DNA of 64,000 bases, from positions 3,224,001 to 3,288,000 of the forward strand of contig NZ_CP014579.1 in NCBI RefSeq assembly GCF_001634365.1, read 5' to 3'. Under the pieces are notes generated by a model. The model worked only from the letters and a program-made list of their open reading frames with translations. It made no database searches and had not been told where the DNA came from. The position numbers and the translations under genes were made by a program. This stretch comes from Paraburkholderia phytofirmans OLGA172 (GTDB taxonomy: Bacteria > Pseudomonadota > Gammaproteobacteria > Burkholderiales > Burkholderiaceae). Shown in pieces: positions 7,976 to 16,066 of the stretch. Positions within the stretch are counted from its first letter, which is position 1. The number at the start of each line of letters is the position of its first letter.

Positions 7976-10330
7976 ATGTCCAGATATCTCAATCTCGTTG
8001 TTTTTCTGGTAGGTCTGGCCGCTGTGTGCTGGATCGGTGCCGGCTACGTCGGCTCGAACGCGCTGGCATTGGCGGTCACGATGTTGATCGGCGTTTGCTA
8101 CCTGGCGGGCGCGCTCGAACTGCGGCGCTACGGCGAGGCCACTTCCACATTGGCGCGTGCGGCCGCGGACATGTCCGGGCCGCCGCCCAGCCTGGGCGCC
8201 TGGCTTGAGCCGCTGCATCCCAGCCTGCGCAACGCAGTACGCCTGCGCGTCGAGGGTGAACGTGTGGCCTTGCCGGGCCCGGCGCTGACGCCGTATCTGG
8301 TCGGCTTGCTCGTGCTGCTGGGCATGCTCGGCACGCTCCTCGGCATGGTGGCGACCCTGCGGGGCACCGGCATGGCGCTGGAAAGCGCGACGGACCTGCA
8401 GGCTATCCGCGATTCGCTCGCCGCACCGGTCAAGGGGCTGGGCTTCGCGTTCGGCACCTCGATTGCGGGCGTGGCCACCTCCGCGATGCTGGGGCTGCTG
8501 TCGGCGTTGTGCCGGCGCGAGCGGATCGATGCCGCGCAGATGCTCGACGTGAAGATTGCGACAACCTTGCGCATCTACTCGCAGACCCATCAGCGCGAGG
8601 AAAGCTTCAAGCTTCTGCAGCGGCAGGCCGAGGTGATGCCCACCCTCGTCGATCGTCTGCAGGCGATGATGGCGGCCATCGAGCAACAGAGCCTCGCCTT
8701 GAACGAGCGGCAGATCGCCAGCCAGAACGTCTTCCACAGCAAGGCCGAGGCGGCCTACACGCGCCTTGCTGCCTCCGTGGAGCAGTCGTTGAAGGAGAGC
8801 GTCGCCGAAAGCACCCGCGCCGCCAGCGCGGCGCTGCAGCCGGTCATGGAGGCCACGATGGCGGGCCTCGCACGTGAGACAACCGCACTGCACAATACCG
8901 TCACGCACGCCGTGCAGCGGCAGTTGGACGGGCTCTCGACCGGCTTCGAGGCCACCACCACCACCGTCGCGGACATCTGGAACAAAGCCCTGGAGCGGCA
9001 GCAGCGCTCGAGCGAGGCGCTCGCCCAACATCTGGGCACGTCGCTGGATCGCTTCACCGAGACCTTCGAGCAACGCTCGGCCGGCCTGCTGGATGGCGTC
9101 GCCGCACGCCTCGACGCAACGGCTGGCAGCGTGTCGGCAGCATGGCACGAGGCGCTGTCACGACAAGAACAGGTCAGCGAGAAGCTGGCGGGCCACAACC
9201 AGCAAGCCCTGGCGGCCGCCGCTGCGGCCTTCGAGCAGCACTCGGCGTCGCTGCTACGCACAGTGGGCCAATCGCATACGGACTTGCAGACGGAATTGGC
9301 CTCGCGAGACCAGCAACGATTGGCGGTCTGGACCGAGACGCTCGGTTCGATGGCCACGACCTTGGGCAAGGAATGGGAGCAGGCCGGCGCGCACACCGCG
9401 AGCCGGCAGCAGGAAATCTGCGACGTCCTCGCACAGACCGCGCGCGACATCTCGGCCCAGACACAGGCGCACGCGAGCAGCACGATCGCCGAGATCGACC
9501 GGCTCGTGCAAGCGGCGGCGGAAGCCCCCAAGGCCGCGGCCGACCTGCAGGCAGAACTCGCCGCCCGGGACCAGCAGCGGTTGGCCGCATGGACCGAGAC
9601 GCTCGGTTCCATGGCCACGACGTTGAGCAAGGAATGGGAGCAGGTCGGCGCGCACACCGCAAGCCGGCAGCAGCAGATCTGCGACACGCTGGCACAAACG
9701 GCACACGACATCTCAGCTCAGACGCAGGCGCACGCAAGCAGCACGATCGCCGAGATCGCCCAACTCGTGCAAGCCGCGTCGGAAGCACCCAGGGCCGCAG
9801 CGGAAGTCGTCGCCGAACTGCGTCAGAAGCTCTCCGACAGCATGGTCCGCGATACCGCGATGCTGGAAGAGCGCAGCCGACTGCTGGCAACGCTGGAAAC
9901 CCTGCTCGATGCCGTGAACCATGCCTCCACCGAGCAGCGCACAGCCGTCGACGCGCTGGTCGCCACATCGGCGGATCTGCTGGATCGTGTCGGCACCCGT
10001 TTCACCGATAAGGTCGAACTCGAGACCGGGAAGCTGGGCGCGGTGGCCGCGCAAGTCACCGGCAGCGCCGTCGAAGTGGCAAGCCTCGGCGAAGCATTCG
10101 GCGCGGCCGTCCAGTTGTTCGGCGAGTCGAACACCACGCTGGTCGCGCATCTGCAGCGTATCGAAGCCGCGCTGGACAAGTCCCTCGCGCGCAGTGACGA
10201 GCAATTGGCTTATTACGTGGCCCAGGCGAGAGAAGTCATCGACCTGAGCATGATGTCGCAGAGGCAGATCGTCGAAGACCTGCAGCACCTCGCGGGCAAG
10301 CGGGCGTCCGCGGGAGCTGAAGCGGCATGA
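7976..10330 (+). CDS. DUF802 protein: MotA/TolQ/ExbB-like channel with long repeat-bearing tail
   Basis: Protein of 784 residues. Four hydrophobic segments lie at about 5-23, 27-48, 105-127 and 155-178. The third and fourth carry a MotA/TolQ/ExbB signature: LGMLGTLLGMV (115-125), then GFAFGTSIAGVATSAMLGLLSA (155-176, quoted in part). These match the helices that form the ion path in proton-channel subunits. From about residue 180 to the end is a 600-residue soluble, coiled-coil-like tail, likely cytoplasmic. It includes two near-identical 87-residue repeats beginning at residues 437 and 524, each with the core KEWEQxGAHTASRQQ. It also has two degenerate repeats around DIWNKALERQQ and AAWHEALSRQE. 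The next gene encodes a MotB-like partner and overlaps the stop by ATGA. The start is ATG 7976; a much longer in-frame extension reads through the DUF3348 gene and is not coding. Confidence 0.85.
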   Translation: MSRYLNLVVFLVGLAAVCWIGAGYVGSNALALAVTMLIGVCYLAGALELRRYGEATSTLARAAADMSGPPPSLGAWLEPLHPSLRNAVRLRVEGERVALPGPALTPYLVGLLVLLGMLGTLLGMVATLRGTGMALESATDLQAIRDSLAAPVKGLGFAFGTSIAGVATSAMLGLLSALCRRERIDAAQMLDVKIATTLRIYSQTHQREESFKLLQRQAEVMPTLVDRLQAMMAAIEQQSLALNERQIASQNVFHSKAEAAYTRLAASVEQSLKESVAESTRAASAALQPVMEATMAGLARETTALHNTVTHAVQRQLDGLSTGFEATTTTVADIWNKALERQQRSSEALAQHLGTSLDRFTETFEQRSAGLLDGVAARLDATAGSVSAAWHEALSRQEQVSEKLAGHNQQALAAAAAAFEQHSASLLRTVGQSHTDLQTELASRDQQRLAVWTETLGSMATTLGKEWEQAGAHTASRQQEICDVLAQTARDISAQTQAHASSTIAEIDRLVQAAAEAPKAAADLQAELAARDQQRLAAWTETLGSMATTLSKEWEQVGAHTASRQQQICDTLAQTAHDISAQTQAHASSTIAEIAQLVQAASEAPRAAAEVVAELRQKLSDSMVRDTAMLEERSRLLATLETLLDAVNHASTEQRTAVDALVATSADLLDRVGTRFTDKVELETGKLGAVAAQVTGSAVEVASLGEAFGAAVQLFGESNTTLVAHLQRIEAALDKSLARSDEQLAYYVAQAREVIDLSMMSQRQIVEDLQHLAGKRASAGAEAA

Positions 10331-10974
10331 GCGAGGAAATCGACGGCGGCATGGAGACCACGGCGCCCATCTGGCCCGTGTTCGGCGATCTGATGTCGGT
10401 GCTGCTGGGCGCTTTCGTGCTGATTTTGGTGGGCGTCATCGGCGTTCAACTGGAACTCTCGACCCGGCTGGAGCAGGAGGTCAAGCAGCGTCAGCTGGAA
10501 ACGCAGCGCCGCAAGACTCTGGAACAGGCACTGGCAGGGCCGCTGGCAGCGGGCCGGGTGACGCTGGTCAACGGGCGCATCGGCATCAACGGCAGCGTGT
10601 TGTTCGCGTTGAACTCCGATCAATTGCAGCCCGCAGGCCGGGACGTCCTGAAGAGCCTGGCGGGGCCGCTGTCCGCTTATCTCCGGGCCAATGACGAGAT
10701 CCTGATGGTGAGCGGCTTTACCGACGACCGGCAAGTGCGCGAGGCTAACCGCCGCTTTGCCGACAACTGGGAGCTGTCGGCCCAGCGCGCGTTGACGGTG
10801 ACCCGCGCGTTGATCGATGAAGGGGTTCCCGCTTCGTCCGTATTTGCGGCTGCGTTCGGCGCCCAGCAGCCCGTCAGCTCGAATGCCGACGACCAGGGCC
10901 GGGCCAAGAACCGGCGAGTGGAAATAGCGCCGGTTCCGAGGCCTTCGAGCGCAACGGTGAAGTCCCTTGAGTAG
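10327..10974 (+). CDS. OmpA-family MotB/ZorB-like stator protein
   Basis: Protein of 215 residues with one N-terminal membrane helix (about 17-40), a short linker and a C-terminal OmpA-like peptidoglycan-binding domain. The helix begins PVFGDLMSVLLGAF, placing an aspartate (D21) where MotB and ZorB carry their proton-binding aspartate. The OmpA domain shows VSGFTDD (128-134), NWELSAQRA (147-155) and the closing NRRVEI (195-200). Topology should be N-in, C-periplasmic, anchored to cell wall. ATGA overlap with the preceding gene implies a fixed ratio with the MotA/ExbB-like protein. Together they resemble an ion-driven 5:2 stator unit; that stoichiometry is known for MotAB and ZorAB and is inferred here. 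Confidence 0.87.
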   Translation: MSEEIDGGMETTAPIWPVFGDLMSVLLGAFVLILVGVIGVQLELSTRLEQEVKQRQLETQRRKTLEQALAGPLAAGRVTLVNGRIGINGSVLFALNSDQLQPAGRDVLKSLAGPLSAYLRANDEILMVSGFTDDRQVREANRRFADNWELSAQRALTVTRALIDEGVPASSVFAAAFGAQQPVSSNADDQGRAKNRRVEIAPVPRPSSATVKSLE

Positions 10975-11674
10975 CGAGACTAGTGAGAACGGTGGCGCTA
11001 GCCGCGTGGCAAGCAGCGCCCGGGCAACGCTCGACGCATGGCGCGAGCGCGGCGCCGATCGTCTGGATCCCATCCGCTTTCATTTCATCGAGGCGCTGGA
11101 TCGGCGTGCAGCGAGCCACAACGGCGAAGTGCGGCGTCTGCTGGACGACAGGCTGTCCAAACTGATCGAGGCCTATGCGGGTGATCTCGCGCGTACGGCA
11201 TCCAAGGTTGCCGATGGTGGCACTGGCACTGGCACTGGCACTGGCACCGCGGCATCATCCAGCGAACCCGCACGCGGAGCGCTGGCCGCACTGATCGGCT
11301 ACATCGCCAGCCACGCGTCGGCAGATGGAACCGGCCCTGCAACGGGTGACGCCGCGCCCCGGCGCCCCGCTTATCCGGAACTGGAGGCGCTCGAGTACTT
11401 CAGGGAGACCTGGTCCAAGGTCCGGTCCGAGAAACAGTTGCGGCAGTCGCTCAAGAAAGCGCCGGGTAATGCCGGTCCGCTCAATTCGAGCAGCCTTGTG
11501 CATCGGTCGCTCTCGCTAATGCGCGAGCTGTCGCCCGGGTATCTCCAGCAGTTCCTGTCGTACGTCGACGCCTTGTCGTGGATGGAGCAGATGAACGGCG
11601 GCAGCGCCTCGCCGGCAAAAGATGCGCCTCGTACTGCGAGCGCCAGGAAGAGTGCCCGAGGCAAACCCCGTTAG
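10967..11674 (+). CDS. DUF2894 family protein
   Basis: Protein of about 235 residues, last gene of the motor-like operon, overlapping the OmpA gene by eight bases. The start is probably TTG at 10967 (GGTGAAG lies before it); GTG at 11006 is an alternative. I see two helical blocks. One is TLDAWRERGADRLDPIRFHF near the N-terminus. The other is in the C-terminal half, around ALEYFRETWSKVRSEKQLRQ and LVHRSLSLMRELSPGYLQQF. They are separated by a low-complexity linker containing five Gly-Thr pairs encoded by a hexanucleotide repeat. The C-terminal end is basic (SARKSARGKPR). No membrane segment is visible. The family name follows from the characteristic gene order; its function is unknown. Confidence 0.8.
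   Translation: MSSETSENGGASRVASSARATLDAWRERGADRLDPIRFHFIEALDRRAASHNGEVRRLLDDRLSKLIEAYAGDLARTASKVADGGTGTGTGTGTAASSSEPARGALAALIGYIASHASADGTGPATGDAAPRRPAYPELEALEYFRETWSKVRSEKQLRQSLKKAPGNAGPLNSSSLVHRSLSLMRELSPGYLQQFLSYVDALSWMEQMNGGSASPAKDAPRTASARKSARGKPR
11219..11248 (+). repeat. GGCACT hexanucleotide tandem repeat inside the DUF2894 gene
   Basis: Four exact GGCACT units followed by one GGCACC, in frame, encoding a run of Gly-Thr pairs. Being a multiple of three, changes in copy number would alter linker length without shifting the frame. Confidence 0.9.
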
Positions 11675-11747
11675 CGCGGGGGCAGATCAGTCGAAGCCCT
11701 GAGCCATCACAAGCCGGCCAAAAACAATCCGCCGGTTTGCACCGCTT

Positions 11748-11912
11748 TCACGTCCGATCCAAAGTCCACTTCACAAATACAGCACCGACCTCCCGCAAGA
11801 CAGCCTCCCGAGTGGGCATGCCAAGCGCCGGCGCATCGTAATAGGCCGCAATGAAAAGCGGAGCACGTCGCGGTGGGCGCACGATTGCATAGTCATTGGT
11901 TTCCTCGCCATA
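11748..11912 (-). pseudogene. Class A beta-lactamase C-terminal relic
   Basis: About 54 codons on the minus strand that resemble the C-terminal end of a class A beta-lactamase. ETNDYAIVRPPRRAPLFIAAY corresponds to the strand after the KTG motif (typically xNDxAVxWPPxxAPxxLAxY). It is followed by a terminal helix (REAVLREVGAVFVKW). The KTG motif, the catalytic SxxK and the whole N-terminal part are absent: the relic starts right after the terminator of the neighbouring small gene. It cannot encode a working enzyme. Identification rests on motif memory, so a different serine hydrolase is possible. Confidence 0.5.
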
Positions 11913-11944
11913 AAAAACGGGCCAGTCCTGCGAAGGACTGGCCC
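11911..11944 (-). terminator. Rho-independent terminator of the small protein gene
   Basis: On the minus strand an 11-base perfect stem (GGGCCAGTCCT with AGGACTGGCCC, four-base loop) is followed by GTTTTTT. It lies directly downstream of the 74-residue gene ending at 11960. Confidence 0.9.
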
Positions 11945-11959
11945 GCTCACCACGCGAAA

Positions 11960-12184
11960 TCACGCTTGAGGATTCGTATCGTCTGTGGCTTGAGCATTGT
12001 CGGCGTCGTCCTGCTTCTCGCCGTCTTTCTTCTCGACCAGCGACTCCAGTGCACCGGCGCCTTCAAAGCCCGCCACCGCTGCAACGCCTTTCGTTAGCAG
12101 ACCTGCTTCCGGATCGACTTTTTCTGCCGCTTCAACGGCCGCTACTGCCCCAGCGATCTTGCCTACTTCATCCAAGAGTCCCAT
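11960..12184 (-). CDS. Small acidic hypothetical protein (74 aa)
   Basis: Product begins MGLLDEVGKIAGAVAAVEAAEK and ends in a charged, aspartate-rich tail (EKKDGEKQDDADNAQATDD). The centre is alanine/glycine-rich (GVAAVAGFEGAGALESL). No family recognised. It is convincingly a gene: GGAGGGCG sits at ideal distance from the ATG and a strong intrinsic terminator follows within 20 bases. The monocistronic layout suggests a short, well-expressed transcript. There is no signal peptide or clear membrane helix, although the alanine-rich centre could form an amphipathic helix. Confidence 0.75.
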   Translation of the reverse strand: MGLLDEVGKIAGAVAAVEAAEKVDPEAGLLTKGVAAVAGFEGAGALESLVEKKDGEKQDDADNAQATDDTNPQA

Positions 12185-12309
12185 TTCGCCCTCCGCGAGA
12201 AAAAGTGAAATGCCATCCTCTCACGAACTCCATGCCTTGTCGCCAAATGTAAAATTGACTTACCAGTTTGCCGCCGATCCGAAATGACATCATCAGCAAC
12301 TGCTACCTC

Positions 12310-14244
12310 TCACACCTTATCCGCGCAATGCGCGGCAAGCCTTTTCTCCACGTGCGGAATCTCCTCACCCCGGACTGGCTTGCCCAGAAGAAAACCCTGG
12401 GCATGCGTGCATCCGCAGACGCGCACAAAATTCAGCTGTTCCTGCGTTTCGATGCCTTCCGCCGTGGTTGGTATGCCGATTTCCCGTGCCAAAGCCACAA
12501 TCCCGCGAACCACGGCCGCGGATTCGCGCCGATGCACGGACTCCTTCACGAACGAACTGTCGATCTTGAGCTTGTCGAATGAGAAGCGCACGAGCGTCGA
12601 CATGGTTGAAAAGCCAGTGCCGAAGTCGTCGAGCGCGAGACCGATTCCCAACGCGCGAAGCTTCTCGACGTTGCGCCGGGTGACGGTATCGTCGCGCAAC
12701 AACACCGTTTCTGTGACTTCGATATTCAGACGCGCCGGCGGCAAACCCGTCCTGGCAAGAATCAATGCGACCGTCGAGGCGAACGATTCCTCCCGCAATT
12801 GCACCGGCGAAACATTCACAGCGACGCTCACTGCATCACGCCAGGTGGCAGCTTCCGTGCATGATTGCAGCAAGGCCCACTCGCCGAGTGCGAGGATCAG
12901 GCCCGTACGTTCGGCGGTGGGAATAAAGGCGGACGGAGAAAGCTCGCCGCGAGTCGGGTGCGTCCAGCGAAGCAGTGCCTCGCGGCCGGAAATCGTGTCG
13001 TTGCCGAGATCGACAATCGGCTGGTACTCCATGCGCAAATCGCTATAAGACTGCATCGCGCCTTCCAGATCGCTTCGCAGGAGGCTCAAACTTTCGTCGG
13101 ATGCGTGCCTGACGGCATCGAAGATAGCGAAGGCGCTTTTGCCACTGCGCTTGACCGCGTACAACGCGCGGTCCGCGCAGATCAGCAATTGCGGCCCGGT
13201 CTTTGCATGCTCCGGATAGAGCGAGACGCCCACGCTCGCGCCGATATGCACCAACGCCTCGCTCAATGCGAAAGGACGCGCCAGCGTTTTGACGATACGG
13301 TCTGCCAACACATGGACGTCGCGGGCCAACGCCGTGCAGTCGGTCATGGCGACGAACTCGTCGCCGGCCAGGCGTCCGACCAGATCGCCGGCCGGCAGGA
13401 TTTCACGCAAGCGCATCGCGGCCTCCTCAAGGATCTGATCACCGGCGGCATGGCCCAGGCTGTCATTGATCGCCTTGAAACCGTCGAGGTCGATCAGTAG
13501 CACCGCGAATCGATAATCTTGCCGTAACGAGCCTGCCGCGGTGCGCTCCAGCAGAAGCTCGGTAATGCGCGCACGGTTGGGCAGGCCAGTGAGACTGTCA
13601 TGGTGAGCGAGCCGATGACTGCTTTCGCGCGCCAACAGTAACGCAACGGTGTCGCGATTGCTGCGCAATGCCACGGTAAAGAAACCCGCCGCACAAAAGG
13701 GCGCCTGAAATAGCAGCACGAGCTTGCCGGAGCCGGGAGAAAGCGCCGCCCCCCAACCCAACAGCGCGAGAATGAACGAAATCTGGAGAAGCACCAACCG
13801 AGGTGTGCCTGCATTGCGTCCGGCTAGCCCACCGATTACACCCACCGCGCAAACGTTGCCGAGAAGAAAAAGCGTCTGGTTTCCGCTGGTATTGCATAAA
13901 AAGGTGCCAAAGCCAAATAAGGCAGCCCAGAGAAGGCTAGCGAAGAGAAAGGCTGAGGTAGGAGTCGGCAGGTTGCGAGCGCTGCGCCGGCAGCACTGCC
14001 GGATCAACGTGAGACGCGTAATCAGCAGCGCGGCCACGGCGCTGCCCCACCACGCGTAAAGGGCTCTTGGATACAGATAGTAGGCGGTCGCGCACACACT
14101 GATTTCGCAGATCGACGCAAATACAATCGATGCGGTTCGAGTGAACAGGTTGGCAAGCAATATTTGCCGGTTGTCGGCGCTCAGATTCTGAGCGGAGGAC
14201 ACCAGCCATTTGAAAAATGGAGACCTTGGTTCGCTGAAAGCCAT
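12310..14244 (-). CDS. Membrane GGDEF-EAL cyclic-di-GMP enzyme
   Basis: Protein of 644 residues. The first about 205 residues hold roughly six membrane segments (for example around 35-57, 64-80, 97-117, 124-141, 150-168, 175-193) and no recognised sensor domain. A GGDEF domain follows, with DSLTGLPNR at 216-224 and the active-site loop as AGDEF at 293-297. Alanine for the first glycine is tolerated in known active cyclases. The inhibitory RxxD motif before it is replaced by PAGD. An EAL domain then shows REALLRW (421-427) and LDDFGTG, both expected in active phosphodiesterases. It could make or break c-di-GMP; which activity dominates cannot be told. It stands alone between the small gene and alr. 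Confidence 0.92.
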   Translation of the reverse strand: MAFSEPRSPFFKWLVSSAQNLSADNRQILLANLFTRTASIVFASICEISVCATAYYLYPRALYAWWGSAVAALLITRLTLIRQCCRRSARNLPTPTSAFLFASLLWAALFGFGTFLCNTSGNQTLFLLGNVCAVGVIGGLAGRNAGTPRLVLLQISFILALLGWGAALSPGSGKLVLLFQAPFCAAGFFTVALRSNRDTVALLLARESSHRLAHHDSLTGLPNRARITELLLERTAAGSLRQDYRFAVLLIDLDGFKAINDSLGHAAGDQILEEAAMRLREILPAGDLVGRLAGDEFVAMTDCTALARDVHVLADRIVKTLARPFALSEALVHIGASVGVSLYPEHAKTGPQLLICADRALYAVKRSGKSAFAIFDAVRHASDESLSLLRSDLEGAMQSYSDLRMEYQPIVDLGNDTISGREALLRWTHPTRGELSPSAFIPTAERTGLILALGEWALLQSCTEAATWRDAVSVAVNVSPVQLREESFASTVALILARTGLPPARLNIEVTETVLLRDDTVTRRNVEKLRALGIGLALDDFGTGFSTMSTLVRFSFDKLKIDSSFVKESVHRRESAAVVRGIVALAREIGIPTTAEGIETQEQLNFVRVCGCTHAQGFLLGKPVRGEEIPHVEKRLAAHCADKV

Positions 14245-14446
14245 GACCTACGCATTTTTAATGGTTAGGGGGTCGAATAGGACGCGCCTCGCGATTATTA
14301 CGTAAACACAACATGTCCGGTGCAACGTTATAGTGCTGCTTTAAACGCCCCGACGTCTATGCAGCAAAAATGTTGCGCCACAACTCGGCCGAAGACGCGA
14401 CTACTCCTTGCGGATTAACTCGCGCTCCGGCGAGAAAGAAGGTCGT

Positions 14447-15514
14447 TCAGGCGACTTCTACCGGCACCCGTTTTGCCAATGCGCACATCAGTTCGTACCC
14501 GATCGTCCCCGAAGCGTGAGCGACGTCATCGATCTTGACCTGGTCGCCCCATAGCTCGACTTTTGAACCGATCCGCGCATGCGGGCACGGCGACAGGTCG
14601 ACGGTGAGCATGTCCATCGAAACACGGCCCACCACTTGCGTCATGACGCCGTCGATCGCGATTGGCGTACCCGTCGATGCGTGCCGGGGATAGCCGTCCG
14701 CATAGCCACATGCGACCACGCCAATGCGCATTTCACGATTTGCGGCGAAGGCGCGGCCATAACCGACTGTTTCCTGCGCCGACAACGACTGCACACCGAT
14801 CACTTCGCTCCTGAGCGTCATCGACGCGCGCAAGCCCACGTCGTCAATGTGGCGCGACTGACCGGTGGGTGAACCGCCATAGAGCACGACACCCGGGCGC
14901 ACCCAGTCGCGATGCGCCTGGGGATGCCATAGAACGGCCGCTGAGTTCGCGAGACTTCGTTGGCCCGGTAAGTCGTGAGTCACCGCATCGAAGCGATCCA
15001 TCTGCCATGCCACGCCGCCATCGTCAGCATTTGCGAAATGGCTCATCAATGTGATGTCTGCAATGGCCGGAAACGCCCTCGCCTGTTCCCACGCGGCCCG
15101 ATATGCGTCGGGCCGGAATCCAAGACGATTCATCCCGGAGTTCATCTTTAGCTGCACATTGACGCGTTCATGCGACGACGACAGGCGCAACAGATCGAGT
15201 TGCTCACGGCAATGCACGGCCATGGACAGATCGAACTGCTGGGCGATTGGCACATCGCCTGGCCTGAAAATACCTTCCAGAAGCAGAATCGGCTTGGTCC
15301 AACCCAACTCACGCACACGGACCGCTTCGTCGAGATCGAGCAGCGCGATACCGTCGGCCTTCGCGAGTGCCGGGAAAACGCGATCGATTCCGTGTCCGTA
15401 TGCGTTGGCTTTGACCACGGCCCAGACCCGTGATCGGGGCGCTCTCTGCTTGACGAGGGAGAGGTTGTGGCTGACTGCGTCAGGATGAATCTGTGCAACG
15501 ATGGGGCGTGGCAT
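14447..15514 (-). CDS. alr: Alanine racemase
   Basis: PLP enzyme interconverting L- and D-alanine for cell-wall synthesis, 355 residues. The PLP lysine lies in [10 protein letters not shown] (K35) and the second catalytic residue is the tyrosine in ETVGYGRAF (Y252). MNRLGFRP and RPGVVLYGG are also typical. Length is normal for Alr/DadX proteins. No dadA neighbour is present, so the biosynthetic form is more likely than the catabolic DadX. The ATG at 15514 lacks an obvious Shine-Dalgarno sequence. Confidence 0.95.
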   Translation of the reverse strand: MPRPIVAQIHPDAVSHNLSLVKQRAPRSRVWAVVKANAYGHGIDRVFPALAKADGIALLDLDEAVRVRELGWTKPILLLEGIFRPGDVPIAQQFDLSMAVHCREQLDLLRLSSSHERVNVQLKMNSGMNRLGFRPDAYRAAWEQARAFPAIADITLMSHFANADDGGVAWQMDRFDAVTHDLPGQRSLANSAAVLWHPQAHRDWVRPGVVLYGGSPTGQSRHIDDVGLRASMTLRSEVIGVQSLSAQETVGYGRAFAANREMRIGVVACGYADGYPRHASTGTPIAIDGVMTQVVGRVSMDMLTVDLSPCPHARIGSKVELWGDQVKIDDVAHASGTIGYELMCALAKRVPVEVA

Positions 15515-16066
15515 AGGAGGCGTTGAGGGCTGGTTTGGAAAGGGAATGGAGGCCCGTTATTGAGGACCCGTGTTATCGCTGACAGACAGCGTTTTCCACT
15601 ATCGTATCTAGCTCAAGCCAGTTTTTGTTACTGTATTGATTTGATTTTTGGGTTTATTTGTTGGCGACACGGACGTCGACCAATCGCTCCTTTTCCGCAT
15701 CGAAACGGCCAGCAATTGCAGCACGGCGCAACGACTAGAAAATATGCGCGATGCTGATTCCCACCATCGTCTGGGCGTCGGAACTCGACGGGATAATTTG
15801 GGTTGAGTTAGTGCGGGCGAGCGCAGCACGACAGACGCATCGGCGAGTCGCGCTTCGTCCATTGTCGTACCCTGCCGATGCAACTGATCCTGCCCCGCAT
15901 GCTGTTTGAGCGGTTCGCGGCGGCGCGCCCAGCCTCTTGACCGATATTCACGAAGTTCTCGCACAACCTAAGGTAGTCTGTCTGGAGCTGTTCAGCAGCG
16001 GCGGGTCTATGGATCGACTCCGCCAGTACGACGACGGTTTTAGAAACCTGATGGAGGGTACTTACT
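15515..16066. other. Intergenic region with no recognised gene
   Basis: About 550 bases between alr and the YWTD protein gene. Reading frames here have no good ribosome sites or recognisable motifs. GGAGGG at 16053-16058 is the ribosome site of the gene that follows. Confidence 0.4.

Noticed and set aside
7712..9148. Long open frame (478 codons) antisense to the DUF802 gene
   Set aside because: It is a by-product of high GC and the codon bias of the real gene. The product is arginine/glutamine/histidine-rich without any motif or ribosome site.
7210..11674. Calling the motor-like operon a Zorya system
   Set aside because: Only the ZorA/ZorB-like pair is present. The nuclease/helicase or other effector genes that define Zorya types are absent, so only a Zorya-like core is claimed.
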